Part shown: positions 10,386 to 19,400 of the stretch, one piece after another
Numbering within the stretch: position 1 is the first letter of the stretch
Layout of the letters: every line of letters begins with the position of its first letter
DNA from: Chromera velia
Lineage: Eukaryota; Sar; Chromeraceae
Reading direction: 5' to 3'
Length of the DNA stretch: 27,705 nucleotides
Assembly (NCBI GenBank): GCA_018398765.1
Contig: JAHBMJ010001658.1
Coordinates: 1-27,705 of the forward strand
The notes under the pieces: generated by a model
What the model was told of the DNA's origin: nothing
Seen by the model: only the letters and a program-made list of their open reading frames with translations
Databases searched by the model: none
Program-made: the position numbers and the translations under genes

Positions 10386-11500
10386 TCACTGCGGGCCCTG
10401 CAAAACCTCATCTACCTTGTTCATCTCCTCAACCTCCTCCTTGGGCGGGTTCTGCCTCACGATGGGTCCTTCTCCGGCCCTGGGTAGTTTTCGACCCCCT
10501 AGGACATCCCACTCTTCATCCGAGGAGCTGCTGTCGCTCCTGGATCCCAGGCCACCTGCCTCGAACGTTGACAAGCTGGCGTCTGAGACATACCCATCCC
10601 TGTCCGTAGACACTACCAGAGATGGAGGCTCCTCATCCGTCTCCACATTCTCCGCAATAGGGCCCAGTGGCTCAACTCCCTCAACCTCATTCCCTTCATC
10701 AGATGCCCCCTCGACAGTAGGAGGACCCCCATGATCCTCCGCTCGCTCCTCTCTGCCTGCGTTCGAAAGAACAATAGGTGGAGACTTAGCAACCCCAGGG
10801 ACAATACGTAACTCCCCTTCTATAGGAGGCACAGCAGGGATAATAGAAGAGGAAGGCACAGCAGAGGAAGACGACGATGTGGAGGGATCTGTAGAGACCG
10901 CATCTGCAGAGCCCTTCGCACCCCCTACCCTTTCTTCCTCCGGCAGTTTCCAAACTCCAACTTCACGAAGCTGGACAGGGTCATCAATCATGTGCACAGC
11001 CTCTTCGGGGACTCTCCCTCCCCGAATGTTGAACACGTGCTTGATGGACGACCACTTCACTCTCCCGTCCCTGATTTCCTTAACCTTCAAAGCGAGGGGG
11101 TCCCTTACCGAAAGATCGGGTGCAAGGTCTACCCATCCGTAGCTCCTACGCACCCTTGAGTGGAGGGCGACAAGCTTTCTCCTGTTGTCTCTCTAGACAA
11201 CTGCCTCCTTCACGGGGTGGGCCTCCATCGGCTGACGATCGTACGAGGAGAACTCCAGCGCAGCTAGACCCAAAACTCTCCTCTCTCGGATGGGAGTTCC
11301 TTGTTTGGACCGGGACCTATCTGCGCCCCCCGGGTGCGCAGAAGGGTCAATCGGCCTATCCTCCGGTTCCGACTCGTCACCTCTACCCCTCTCGGCAGAA
11401 GACTCTGCCCTTTTTTCGTCGTCTCCGTCATCCCCGGAGAAGATCCTTCTCCCAGACGATCTCCGCGGTCGTCTACGAGCCGATAAATGGAGGCGGGCCA
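10386..11500 (-). pseudogene. Copia polyprotein linker upstream of RT
   Basis: This minus-strand reading is continuous with the RT frame across TGA 10386-10388 and TAG 11193-11195. The N-terminal portion ([34 protein letters not shown]) looks folded and could be the tail of an integrase-like region. It is followed by about 150 residues of acidic, Ser/Pro-rich sequence, typical of the integrase-RT spacer. Just before RT comes VDEVLQGPQ-stop-EQFNTLYAMEVL, matching the usual GPxRExW..AM motif, so the TGA may derive from CGA (Arg) or TGG (Trp). No DDE catalytic core was found. Confidence 0.6.
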
Positions 11501-12705
11501 TGATGTAGAGTTTGGGAAGATCCAGGAGGAGCGTCCCCCCCACCATCTCCACCTTCCTCATCATCTGTTCCCCCGCCCCAGTCTCCTCCAGAATAACCCC
11601 TTGGAGGTGGGTCGTGTGGAGAATCGTCTGGGGGAGGGTCTCCGTGACCTCCATTTCCATCAGGAGGATCCCTCCCGTCATCTCCATCATCTGGGTCTGA
11701 CCCGCTCGATCTGCCCCACAGCAAAGACTCCGAAGCGAAGGTGTCTTCCTCAGTCTCCTCATCCTCAGCACCTGATAAATGAGCGCGAGGGGACCCTTCG
11801 CCTCCCCTTTCCTCTCTGCCTGTCTCTGCCACCGATGCATCCGAGAGCTCCTCCCATGCTCGGTCCCCGCAGCCGACCTCGTTCTTGTCGATCCTGTCTC
11901 TGGGGTCCTTGGGAGGGACGACCTCAACCGTGGGGTCTTCTCTCTCGAACATGATGGGGCGCGAGCGGTCATCGTGGTGCTTCAACCTATGGAACATGCA
12001 CCTGACCTGGTAGCACATCTCACACACGAGGCACCACGCCTTCTCATCTTCGTTGCTTTCTGTCCCCCGGAACACGTCCCGAAACTTAGGCCGAAAATGC
12101 TCCATCATCCGATCTCCTCCTTCCGTGTATGCCCGGATGCTTGCAGCCACCGGATCCGGGTCGTAGGAGCTCGGAAGAACATAGTTCTGGAACTTGATCC
12201 GCTTGTATCCGTAGTACCTCTCGGGAAAACTAACAGCCATGGACAGCCCGACTGTCCAGAACTTCCCCTCCAAAGGGGTCCAGTATACATACTCGGCTCC
12301 CGGGAGCTCAATCTGAGACAGACCGTCTGTCTTCCTCAATTCCCTGTCAGCCTTGATCCACTCCTGCTTGGGCCTGTCCAAGTAGTTGAGCGCCGTGTGC
12401 ATGTAGTATTGCCCCCTACGCTTGTTCCCAGCCGCATCGGGAGCAATGGAGACTCGAAGACTCATCGAAGTGGTCCACCCCTCTGGGATCTCAATCCGAC
12501 GAGGCTGTGAAGGTGAGTGCAGATAGACGCCCTGGTTCTGTGATATGATCTTCTTGAGGCTCTCCTCCTTAAAATCGAAACCCATGTCTCCAAGGAACAC
12601 CCCACGTGCTTCTTGGATTTCGTTCTCCGTCTTTGTTGCACTCCCGCTTCTCCACGAGTCCCCTTGACGTCCGTCATCAGTCGGGGTACGGAGTAGTTCT
12701 TAAGG
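11473..12705 (-). pseudogene. Copia 5' polyprotein region, possibly Gag
   Basis: This minus-strand ORF of about 400 residues is clearly coding but not recognised by motif. It has an aromatic-rich folded half ([35 protein letters not shown]). A Cys/His cluster ([20 protein letters not shown]) might bind zinc. A long Asp/Gly/Pro-rich acidic tail ends at TAG 11473-11475. It is one frame away from the segments before and after it. The switch to the downstream frame probably lies at a run of seven G (minus strand) near 11535, and the upstream switch at 12600-12700. Gag is the best guess from position; integrase motifs are absent. Confidence 0.5.
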
Positions 12706-12870
12706 GTGTCTAGAACCTCTCCCTGCATAATCTCCCCCAAGTTGGGGTGGAGCATGAGCGCGAAACGACGAGTCTAAGCGTCATACACCCCCCGGCAGTA
12801 CGTCATGGACACCGGCCGCTCCACCTTCCAATTGTACCCCAGGGGCTCCCCGTCGGCCCCCAGAAGGCGC
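12660..12870 (-). pseudogene. Truncated N-terminal fragment of the copia polyprotein
   Basis: Reads in the same frame as RT: LLGADGEPLGYNWKVERP then MTYCRGVYDA, TAG at 12774-12776, then TRRFALMLHPNLGEIMQGEV, and on to [10 protein letters not shown] where the frame changes. It begins abruptly at the (GTCT)n microsatellite at about 12872, with no LTR or primer-binding site. The element therefore lost its 5' end or was cut by expansion of the repeat. Confidence 0.5.
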
Positions 12871-12871
12871 C

Positions 12872-13028
12872 CGCGGTTTCTTTGTCTGTCTTTGTCTCTT
12901 TCTATCTGTCTCTGTTTGTCTCTGTCTGTCTCTGTCTGTATCTTTCTGTATTTGTCTGCTTCTGTATTTCTGTATGTATGTGTAACATCTCTGTGTGTAT
13001 GTATATATGTATGTATATATGTATGTAC
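12872..13028 (+). repeat. (GTCT)n/(GTAT)n microsatellite in upstream intron
   Basis: Degenerate GTCTGTCTTTGT units grade into GTATGTATATAT and end at TGTACAG, the splice acceptor of the exon starting at 13031. It separates the truncated copia element from the plus-strand gene. Confidence 0.7.
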
Positions 13029-13030
13029 AG

Positions 13031-13282
13031 GTGGAGAACCTCCTGGCCTGGAAGCACGCTCTCGACAGTGATGATCCAGACCACCTCTCAGGAGTGTTAT
13101 CTGTGAACGAGACAAAGATCCTGGTGGAGACGATGATGAAGAAAAACATTTTGAAGAAACAGGGTCCTGTAGCGCATGTCAAGAGCCGCCCCCCACGAAT
13201 CATGTCAGTTTGTATCTGTATATATCTGTTCCAGGGAGCTAGTGTTCTCTCTATCTCTATCGCTATCTTTTTCTCGCTCTGT

Positions 13283-13335
<53 letters not shown>

Positions 13336-13387
13336 TGTGTGTGTATGTGTGTATGTATGTATGTGTATGTGTGTGTGTATATGTGTA

Positions 13388-13446
<59 letters not shown>

Positions 13447-13599
13447 TTGTGTGAGTGTATTTGTGTGTGTATGTGTATTTGTGTGTGTGTGTGTGTGTAT
13501 GTGTGTGTGTGTGTGTATGTGTGTCTGTGTGTGTGTATGTGTGTATGCGTATATATATATTTGTGTGTGTATATTTTGTGTTGATTTGTGTGTATGTGT

Positions 13600-13640
<41 letters not shown>

Positions 13641-14688
13641 TGTGTTTGAGTACAGGGTAGGTCCCGAAGCAGAGAATCTGCTGCCAGAGACAGCAGAATG
13701 TATAGTACAACTTCCATGCACATTGAAAAGGCACAAAATACAAAAAAAAGAGGAAAAAGAGAGGGCAGAAGAGCTTCAGCACAGTGGAGACGAAACCATG
13801 GGGTAGAAAGTCGATGAGGAGCTGCAGGAGGGGGGAGGGGAAGGTCATGTCAGGCAGGAGGGCGATAAGAAGATGTGGGAGGAGGGGGGGGAAGGTCGTG
13901 TCTCCTCACCGTCCCGCAGGCCTGGCACCTGGTGGGAACAAATGCCCCCACCTGGTGCGGGGAATCTGATCGCTCGCTCGGGGCCGTCGCAGTCTGAACA
14001 TCAGAGTCGACTCCAGTTGAACGCTCTCTTTACGCGACGTCCCAATGATGGAAACGGTAGGTTGGCATCTATGGAAGGAAGAGTCAGTCAAGGCCCTGAG
14101 CCCACTTTGGGGATCGGTCCCAGTCTGGGGGAAGATTTGGACTTCGGCTGCGGGGGAAGCGACCGTTCAATCGCTTCTCAGTTTGCACAGCGTTCTTTTC
14201 CCTATGATGCCCCTCACGGGCATGGAAGCTTGGGAGGGGGAGTTGACGAAGGAGGTTTGATGGGCTCTCAGTTTCCACAGCGTCCCTTTTCCCCCGATGC
14301 CCTCCATGGGCATGGAGGGTCAGAAGAGGGAGTTAGCGAAGGACGTTTGATGGGCTCCCAGTTTCTACAGTGCTCCTTTTCTTCCGACGCCCTCCACAGG
14401 CATGGAAGCTTAGAAAAGGGAGTTGGTGAAGGAGGACCTGGTTTGATGGGCTCCCAGTTTCTACAGCGCTCCTTTTCCCCCGATGCCCTCCACGGGCATG
14501 GAGGCTTGGGAAGAGGAGTTGACGAAGGAGCTTTGATCGAATTTGGTTCTTCATCTGCACATAATGCCAATCCCCCTATGTTTCCCCCCCCATCTAGCCC
14601 CCCATCAGCATCTGCTGGCCAACACCCTGTCTCTCTTTTGTCCATCTATAATCAGAGAGAAGAATCAGATCCAGAACCAATGGAGTAA
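13031..14688 (+). CDS. 3' part of a host gene with four tandem 30-32-residue repeats
   Basis: I do not recognise the family. Three exons join in phase with GT-AG introns: 13031-13203 (acceptor TGTACAG, donor GTCAGT), 13656-13802 (acceptor GAGTACAG, donor GTAGAAAG) and 13920-14688 (acceptor CCGTCCCGCAG, stop TAA). They encode 362 residues. Exon 1 gives a compact helical segment (ENLLAWKHALDSDDPDHL, VETMMKKNILKKQGPV). Exon 2 gives a Lys/Glu-rich helix (KKEEKERAEEL). Exon 3 starts with a Pro/Gly-rich linker, then four repeats of SQF.QRSFSPDALHGHG..GxGVDEG.LMG, and a Pro/Ser-rich tail. Exon 1 lacks a start codon, so upstream exons must lie beyond the truncated copia element or be lost. The in-phase joins are strong support for the gene; the function is unknown. 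Confidence 0.65.
13280..13647 (+). repeat. (TG)n microsatellite filling an intron
   Basis: About 370 bases of TG with interspersed TATG units occupy nearly all of the intron 13204-13655. All long Cys/Val or His/Thr reading frames here, on either strand, are artefacts of this repeat. Confidence 0.95.
14176..14541 (+). repeat. Four coding tandem repeats of 90-96 bp
   Basis: Units start at 14176, 14266, 14356 and 14452 and encode 30, 30, 32 and 30 residues. Each begins SQF and contains DALHGHG or a variant, ending LMG. The third unit has two extra residues (PG). Frame is kept in every copy and differences are mostly substitutions, which suggests selection on the protein. Confidence 0.85.
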
Positions 14689-15368
14689 AACATTGAAGTA
14701 CATTGGAGATTTAAAGCAAAGATTCAAAACTAATAAATTTATATTTCTAACTTCGTTCATATTCATTCATTCATATTTATATATTTATCTATATACTATA
14801 GGTATCTTATTTAAAATGTTTATATAACATATAGACATATGCACAAAGAATAGAGCCGGGCGTGATCTTTATTTAGTTTATAGTTTTTTAGTTAGTTTAC
14901 ATTTTTCTGTAAAATCGAATTAACTAACTAAATTAAGAACTAAATCCTATAGTATTTTTTTTTTTTGTAAACGTTACTCAAATCCTAGCTCAAATCTGTT
15001 TAGTTTAATTAGTTAGTTAGTTCTCTATAAGCTTATAAACTAGTAAACTAACTAACTAAAGACTACTATACTGTACTTAGTCTATATATACTATAAGTAT
15101 TTTAAATAAGATGCCTAGTGACACATTTATGAACATTCACCGTAATTTTTGTGTTGTTGATTTTTATCGCACTAACTAACTACCTAAAGACTACTATATA
15201 TACTATAAGTATTTTAAATAAGATGCTTAGTGACATATTTATGAATATTCACCATAATTTGTATGTTGTTGATTTTTATCGCAACGTGTGCACTCCAGCT
15301 GCAATCAGGCCAGTGGCTGGCTCATTCACACTCAAGAACTTGCCTTTCTTTTGCTAATTCCACTTTTG
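14689..15368. other. AT-rich spacer with TTAG/CTAA phrases
   Basis: No gene seen. Runs built on GTTAGTTAG and CTAACTAAC occur in both orientations (14873-14905 against 15028-15060), giving fold-back potential. A tandem duplication lies at 15048-15282. This may be the 3' flank of the plus-strand gene and the terminal region of the minus-strand transposon; no CACTA-type terminal pair was identified. Confidence 0.45.
15048..15282. repeat. Tandem duplication, two copies of about 112-123 bp
   Basis: Copy 1 is 15048-15170 and copy 2 is 15171-15282. Both start ACTAACTAAC, share ACTATAAGTATTTTAAATA, and end GATTTTTATCGC. Copy 1 has about 15 extra bases after CTACTATA. The junction makes CACTA at 15170-15174. 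Confidence 0.85.
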
Positions 15369-16075
15369 TCAACGAACAAAGCCCTCAAGAACTCTCAAAG
15401 GGATAAGTCGGCGATTTGATCCTATATTCCAATGCTTAAAGAGAGTCTTCTCTCGAAAGTTAAAAAACTCCAGCCCCAAGCAATGGAGCTGATTCAGAGG
15501 ACCAAAGAGGCGCACCTGTTCGCAAAAGTGTGCGAGAAGATGATCAGTCGGATAAAATGTCCCACCGCGTTCAGAAACTGTCTGCCCATAGAGCTTCATC
15601 CATTCAACAATCTGCCGATGAGCTTTATCAAGCTCAAAATCGGCGAGTAAAACCTGGTCGGTGAAGAGCTGTGCCCACTCCCACATTTTAGCGAAAACTA
15701 GAACGGTCGGATCTCCTTCCTTGAGCAAATGGGGTCTGTGGTTTTCAATAAAATGGTAGATGCCCCGTGCCGCAAGGCGGCAAGGAGACGCTTTCAACTT
15801 CAGATCCCCGTTCTTCGTAAACAGCAACGAGGGGATTGCCTCCCCAGGTTTGGCCATCTCCTACATAGACGCTCGAAGGTCTCTCACGGAAACTCTATGC
15901 GAAGATTGGAGACGTCTGATAGCTGGCCCCAGCACCCGAGGCAACATGTTCTCATCTATGTCGTGCGCCAGATCTGGAGCCACCATTTCGACATAATTAA
16001 ACGGACGGTCCTCTGCCTACAAAAAAGATATAGGAAGTTTCTCTCTTTGTTAGCTTCTCTCCTTATTTCCTTGCT

Positions 16076-16192
16076 TCCCTCTCTCTTTCCTTCCTTCCTT
16101 CCTTCCTTCCTTCCTTCTTTCCTCCCTTCCGCCTTTCCTTCCTTCCTTTCTTCCTTTCTTCCCTTCTTCTTTTCTTTCTTCATACACATGCA

Positions 16193-16231
<39 letters not shown>
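16076..16231. repeat. (CCTT)n and (CA)n microsatellites in transposase intron 3
   Basis: CTTCCTTCCTTC units at about 16086-16180 are followed by (CA)n at 16187-16231. Both lie within the minus-strand intron 16017-16273. Confidence 0.9.
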
Positions 16232-16232
<1 letters not shown>

Positions 16233-17205
16233 GAGGCAGGAGGTCATGGCAACAGGTAAAAAGACAGACTTACCACTCTATTTGCAAACAAATCTATTGT
16301 CTCAAGATGGAAAGGAGACGGGCCTTTGATCCCAAATGGGGCCCCTTGAAACTGCTGCTGCGCTGCTTGTGTATATACGGCAGGCCAGTCAGTCATTCGC
16401 TCCGCCTCAGCATTCAAGTACACCTCCTTTCGTCTCTTTGCCTTCTCTTGCTCTGATTGCCCCCTTGCATTGCCAATGATGTAACGCGAGAGGCAACGCT
16501 GACAGTAGCACTCAGAGGGCCACAAAGCGTGTGTTTCTGTCATTTCTGCATTGCAAAACAAGACAAGACACCATGAGACACGTGCATAGACACAAGCACC
16601 GTGACGTACGTACTGAAAGGAGGGGAAGAAATGAGAGAGACACACACAAGACACAAACGCAGTGAAGAGAATGCTTTTTTGTGAGCGCCCCCCAGCTAAC
16701 TGAGACTTACCAGACTTTGCAGGATTATCTCCAACGATGCAGTGTCGCATTGGCAGAACCAAGTCAATTGTTTCGTCCCTATCCTAAATGTCGCACTTGA
16801 TCTCCCTGCACTCGAGCTCGAGAAGTTCGAGATTCAGCTTCCTGAGCGCCTTGTACCCGGCACATGCAGCCTTCTCTTCTTTGAGGACAATGGCATAAGG
16901 GCAAATGCTATCTGGAGCAGATGGGGCAAACACTGGGTTGGGATGCCATGTATCTCTATAGAGGTAAATTCTTGTAAAGGACTGTAGAACGTCAATCCCT
17001 ATGATCCCCGCTGCTTCCACTCCATCTAAGTATACATTGACAGGAAATGAGTAGGGATGCGAGAAAAGACGATGTTTCTGCAGCGATGCGCCGCACAAAT
17101 TGTTGGTGTAGATGCCGATCTCATGCAGTCCCTGCTCCAAAAACTTACGCTTGAAACGAAACCAATTCAACACGTCCTCTCGATAGCTCTCCAACTTAAG
17201 CAGAC

Positions 17206-17338
17206 CTGCAGACAGGCAGACAGACAGACGCACACAAAGGCAGACAGACAGACACACATACAGGCAGACAGACAGACTATATGTTTCTTCTTCTCCCTTC
17301 TTCAGACAGATAGACAGACAGACAGACAGACAGACACA
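17206..17338. repeat. (CAGA)n microsatellite in transposase intron 1
   Basis: CAGACAGACAGA-type units, interrupted by CACACA and a short T/C-rich piece, sit next to the acceptor of exon 2 on the minus strand (TGTCTGCAG). Confidence 0.85.
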
Positions 17339-17386
17339 GATATAAAAACGTACATGCTCGTCTTCCATCCTTTCACCCAACCTATG

Positions 17387-17608
17387 CTCAAAGAGAGAGA
17401 AAGAGAGAGAGAGAAAGAGAGAAAGAGAGAGAGAGAAAGAGAGAGAGAGAGAAAGAAAGGCTCAGCGAGAAAGAGAGAACAGGTCCGTCTACGGCATCCA
17501 AAACCTTTTCATCTCTTTTTGCTCAAATTGTACACTATCCTACACATAAGAAGAGAGAGAGAGAGAGAGTGAGGGAGAGAGAGAGAGAGAGTGAGGGAGG
17601 GAGGGAGG

Positions 17609-17657
<49 letters not shown>

Positions 17658-17736
17658 ACTGCCTCCCCCCAAGGGATCATCGGCAGAGAGAGAGAGAGAG
17701 AGAGAGAGATTGACTGCCTCCCCCTAAGGGATCATC

Positions 17737-17772
<36 letters not shown>
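17387..17772. repeat. (GA)n microsatellite with an embedded duplicated unit
   Basis: Long GAGA/GAAA runs occupy transposase intron 1. A unique unit starting ATTGACTGCC and ending CATCGGCAGA is present twice, at 17654-17687 and 17709-17742 (period 55). The copies differ by one base (C/T). Confidence 0.9.
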
Positions 17773-17774
<2 letters not shown>

Positions 17775-18134
17775 TGACAAAAACTTATATATACCTTTAT
17801 AAGCTGTCTTTGCAGGCCATACAGGGATATGGTAGTTGTTGTCATCTTCGTACTCCTCCTGTGAATAGGGATTCACAACCGGCCGATCTAGGTCCATGAA
17901 CGAAAGCTAAACTTTCCTCACTTCCTTTTCAACCCATCGATCCGTCTCTCGAGCAGCATTTCTTGGATCCTCCCCAAAACGTTTCGAAAGAACCGATTTT
18001 CCCAGACAAACCTCAGAGATTCTCTGTAGCCGGACAGCCGACTGCTGTGTCTGCGCTGCATTTTGCGTAGTCTTCAAGTACGAGTCGAGAAGGTGGTTTG
18101 CCATGTCCCTTATGGATGCTTCCTGGGGAGTCAT

Positions 18135-18332
18135 GTTTCTGCACCTCTCAAAAGATTCACTTTAGAAGAGACGGACGAATAAACTCTATACCAGACGTAC
18201 GTCGAAGACTATGGCTACATATGTGTATGCACAGCTAGCTGGCTGTATAGCTGGACACTTGATAGCTAGCTGGAAAGGATCGACCGTGGCCATTCAGCTA
18301 TATATAGCTGGAGAATTAAGAACATATATATG
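18135..18332. other. Upstream flank of the transposase with AGCTGG repeats
   Basis: No gene is seen. AGCTGG or its near-palindrome AGCTAGCTGG occurs several times between 18232 and 18316, and TATA-rich pieces are present. It could be a subterminal repeat region of the transposon (transposase-binding repeats are known in CACTA elements), but the termini are undefined. Confidence 0.35.
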
Positions 18333-18682
18333 CATACAAAATCCACGGTCGGTCATATTTCAGAAATCTACGGGTGCGTATTTTGCGCACAGTTGAAATA
18401 TGTGGGTGTGGATTTTGATTTTTGCTGTGTTTTGCTGCTTTTGTATGACTCATAGATTTTGAATTTGCGCGATCCGTATATTTTGAACTGTAGATTTTGC
18501 ATTGAAAAATCCATGGGTTATACAAAATCTACAGATCATCTTACGGTCAAAATATTTTTTGGGACCGTAGATTTTACCTTTTTTTTGTAAAATCCGCGCC
18601 TAAAATCGGGTAAATCCACGGGTAAATAGGTAAAATCTACGGCCCAAGTACAAAATCTACGGGTCAAAATCTGTGGGTGCGG
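18333..18682. repeat. Cluster of AAAATCTACGG-type motifs on both strands
   Basis: About fourteen variants of AAAATC(T/C)(A/G)CGG or its complement CCGTAGATTTT lie within 350 bases, for example near 18337, 18363, 18487, 18505, 18523, 18566, 18589, 18634, 18651 and 18666. Spacing is irregular and orientation alternates. No ORF of convincing quality overlaps. Confidence 0.7.
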
Positions 18683-18799
18683 CCTGGGTGGCAGCGGTAG
18701 CAAATACCACCACGACACAGAAACAACACTGTTAAATAGGGTGGACTGCAATAAATAGGAAGGAGAGCAGGGGTGTAAAAGCAGAGGAAAGTACGTGAT

Positions 18800-19055
18800 C
18801 TGGGTAAAAATGCAGGGGGGTCTGAGGGGGGGCACATTTTTACTGACAACAGCCCCTTCTCGGTAAAAATGTAGGGGGCTGGGGGGGGGTGGCGCATACA
18901 AAGCAGTAGAGAAAAGGATAGAAAACAACTTCTTGACACATAACAGACACACAAAAATTTCAAAGTAGGAGTAGGGGGGGTGCATTTTTACCGAGCAGGG
19001 GGCCGTTGTCGGTAAAAATGCGCCCCCCCCCAGACCCACCTGCATTTTTACCCAC
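18800..19055. mobile_element. Fold-back element with about 85-bp inverted arms
   Basis: The arm at about 18800-18885 is matched, as complement, by the arm at about 18970-19055. Both contain GGGTAAAAATGCAGG, GGGTCTG, a G-run, ATTTTTAC(T/C)GACAAC(A/G)G and CTCGGTAAAAATG. The central spacer is about 85 bases. Within each arm the motif ATTTTTACCGA...TCGGTAAAAAT is itself a hairpin (perfect 13-bp stem at 18982-18994 with 19009-19021). The minus-strand ORF across it is a by-product. Confidence 0.75.
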
Positions 19056-19400
19056 GACTGACTAAGATCAAGAAATTCAACCAAAACTCACTGAAGCAAG
19101 ACTAACCATCGCTGGACTTCTGCTCGAGGCTCCTACGATTGTCCAAGTATTTGAAGCACAATTGAAGACGTACCTGCACGTAACATGACATGCAAGTATC
19201 TACATGAAAATCAGATCGACCAAAGAGAGATCCCACATCATGAGTCTCCTGGACAGACTGAGGAGGCAAGGAACGGAACACAAAGTGCATGAGAAGTGAA
19301 CACAGAAACTCTAGATGCCTGCCAAGTTAGCCTGTCTTTGTGATAATTTCGAAAATTCTACCAGGAAGGGGCGGATCTGGGTCAAAATATGGACAGACCC

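Larger units (their letters stand above)
8391..12870 (-). mobile_element. Degenerate, 5'-truncated Ty1/copia-type retrotransposon
   Basis: Minus-strand open segments from about 12870 down to 8436 read as one polyprotein: an unknown cysteine-rich region, an acidic linker, reverse transcriptase, and copia-type RNase H. The segments at 12870-12630 and at 11500-8436 share one frame, while 12630-11520 is in another. Two compensating one-base changes, or frameshifting, are therefore needed. Seven in-frame stops interrupt it: TAG at 8505, 9201, 9591, 9909, 11193 and 12774, and TGA at 10386. No integrase DDE core or aspartic protease motif was recognised. The 5' end stops at a microsatellite belonging to the next gene's intron, with no LTR seen. 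Confidence 0.8.
15369..18134 (-). pseudogene. CACTA/Tnp2-like transposase, four exons, three in-frame TAGs
   Basis: A cut-and-paste transposase. Exons on the minus strand: 18134-17795, 17205-16711, 16545-16274 and 16016-15369. All introns are GT-AG and join in phase, giving 584 codons ending in TGA. Landmarks: YLDGVEAAG with candidate catalytic D174, VGDNPAKSE with D273, then CYCQRC, GIKGPSPF, VAPDLAHDIDENMLPRVL (like the DxMHDxxEGVxP motif of Tnp2-type proteins), and HLLAHFCEQVRLFGPL followed by E552 (like HYPExIRxFGPL...FE). Start is the ATG at 18134. TAG codons at 76 (17907), 254 (16784) and 421 (15861) interrupt coherent sequence. The Tnp2-like family call comes from motif order and is less certain than the transposase call. 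Introns 1 and 3 are full of microsatellites. Terminal repeats were not found. Confidence 0.75.

Noticed and set aside
8436-12870. APOBEC-type hypermutation of reverse-transcribed DNA as sole cause of the TAGs
   Set aside because: The DNA transposon at 15369-18134, which has no cDNA stage, shows the same TAG pattern.
12781-13848. Long His/Thr and Cys/Val open frames on both strands
   Set aside because: They are translations of the TG/CA microsatellite in the intron; only the flanking exons have real composition.
18536-19084. 182-residue minus-strand ORF
   Set aside because: It reads across the fold-back element and the AAAATCTACGG cluster; its apparent repeats reflect the DNA hairpins.
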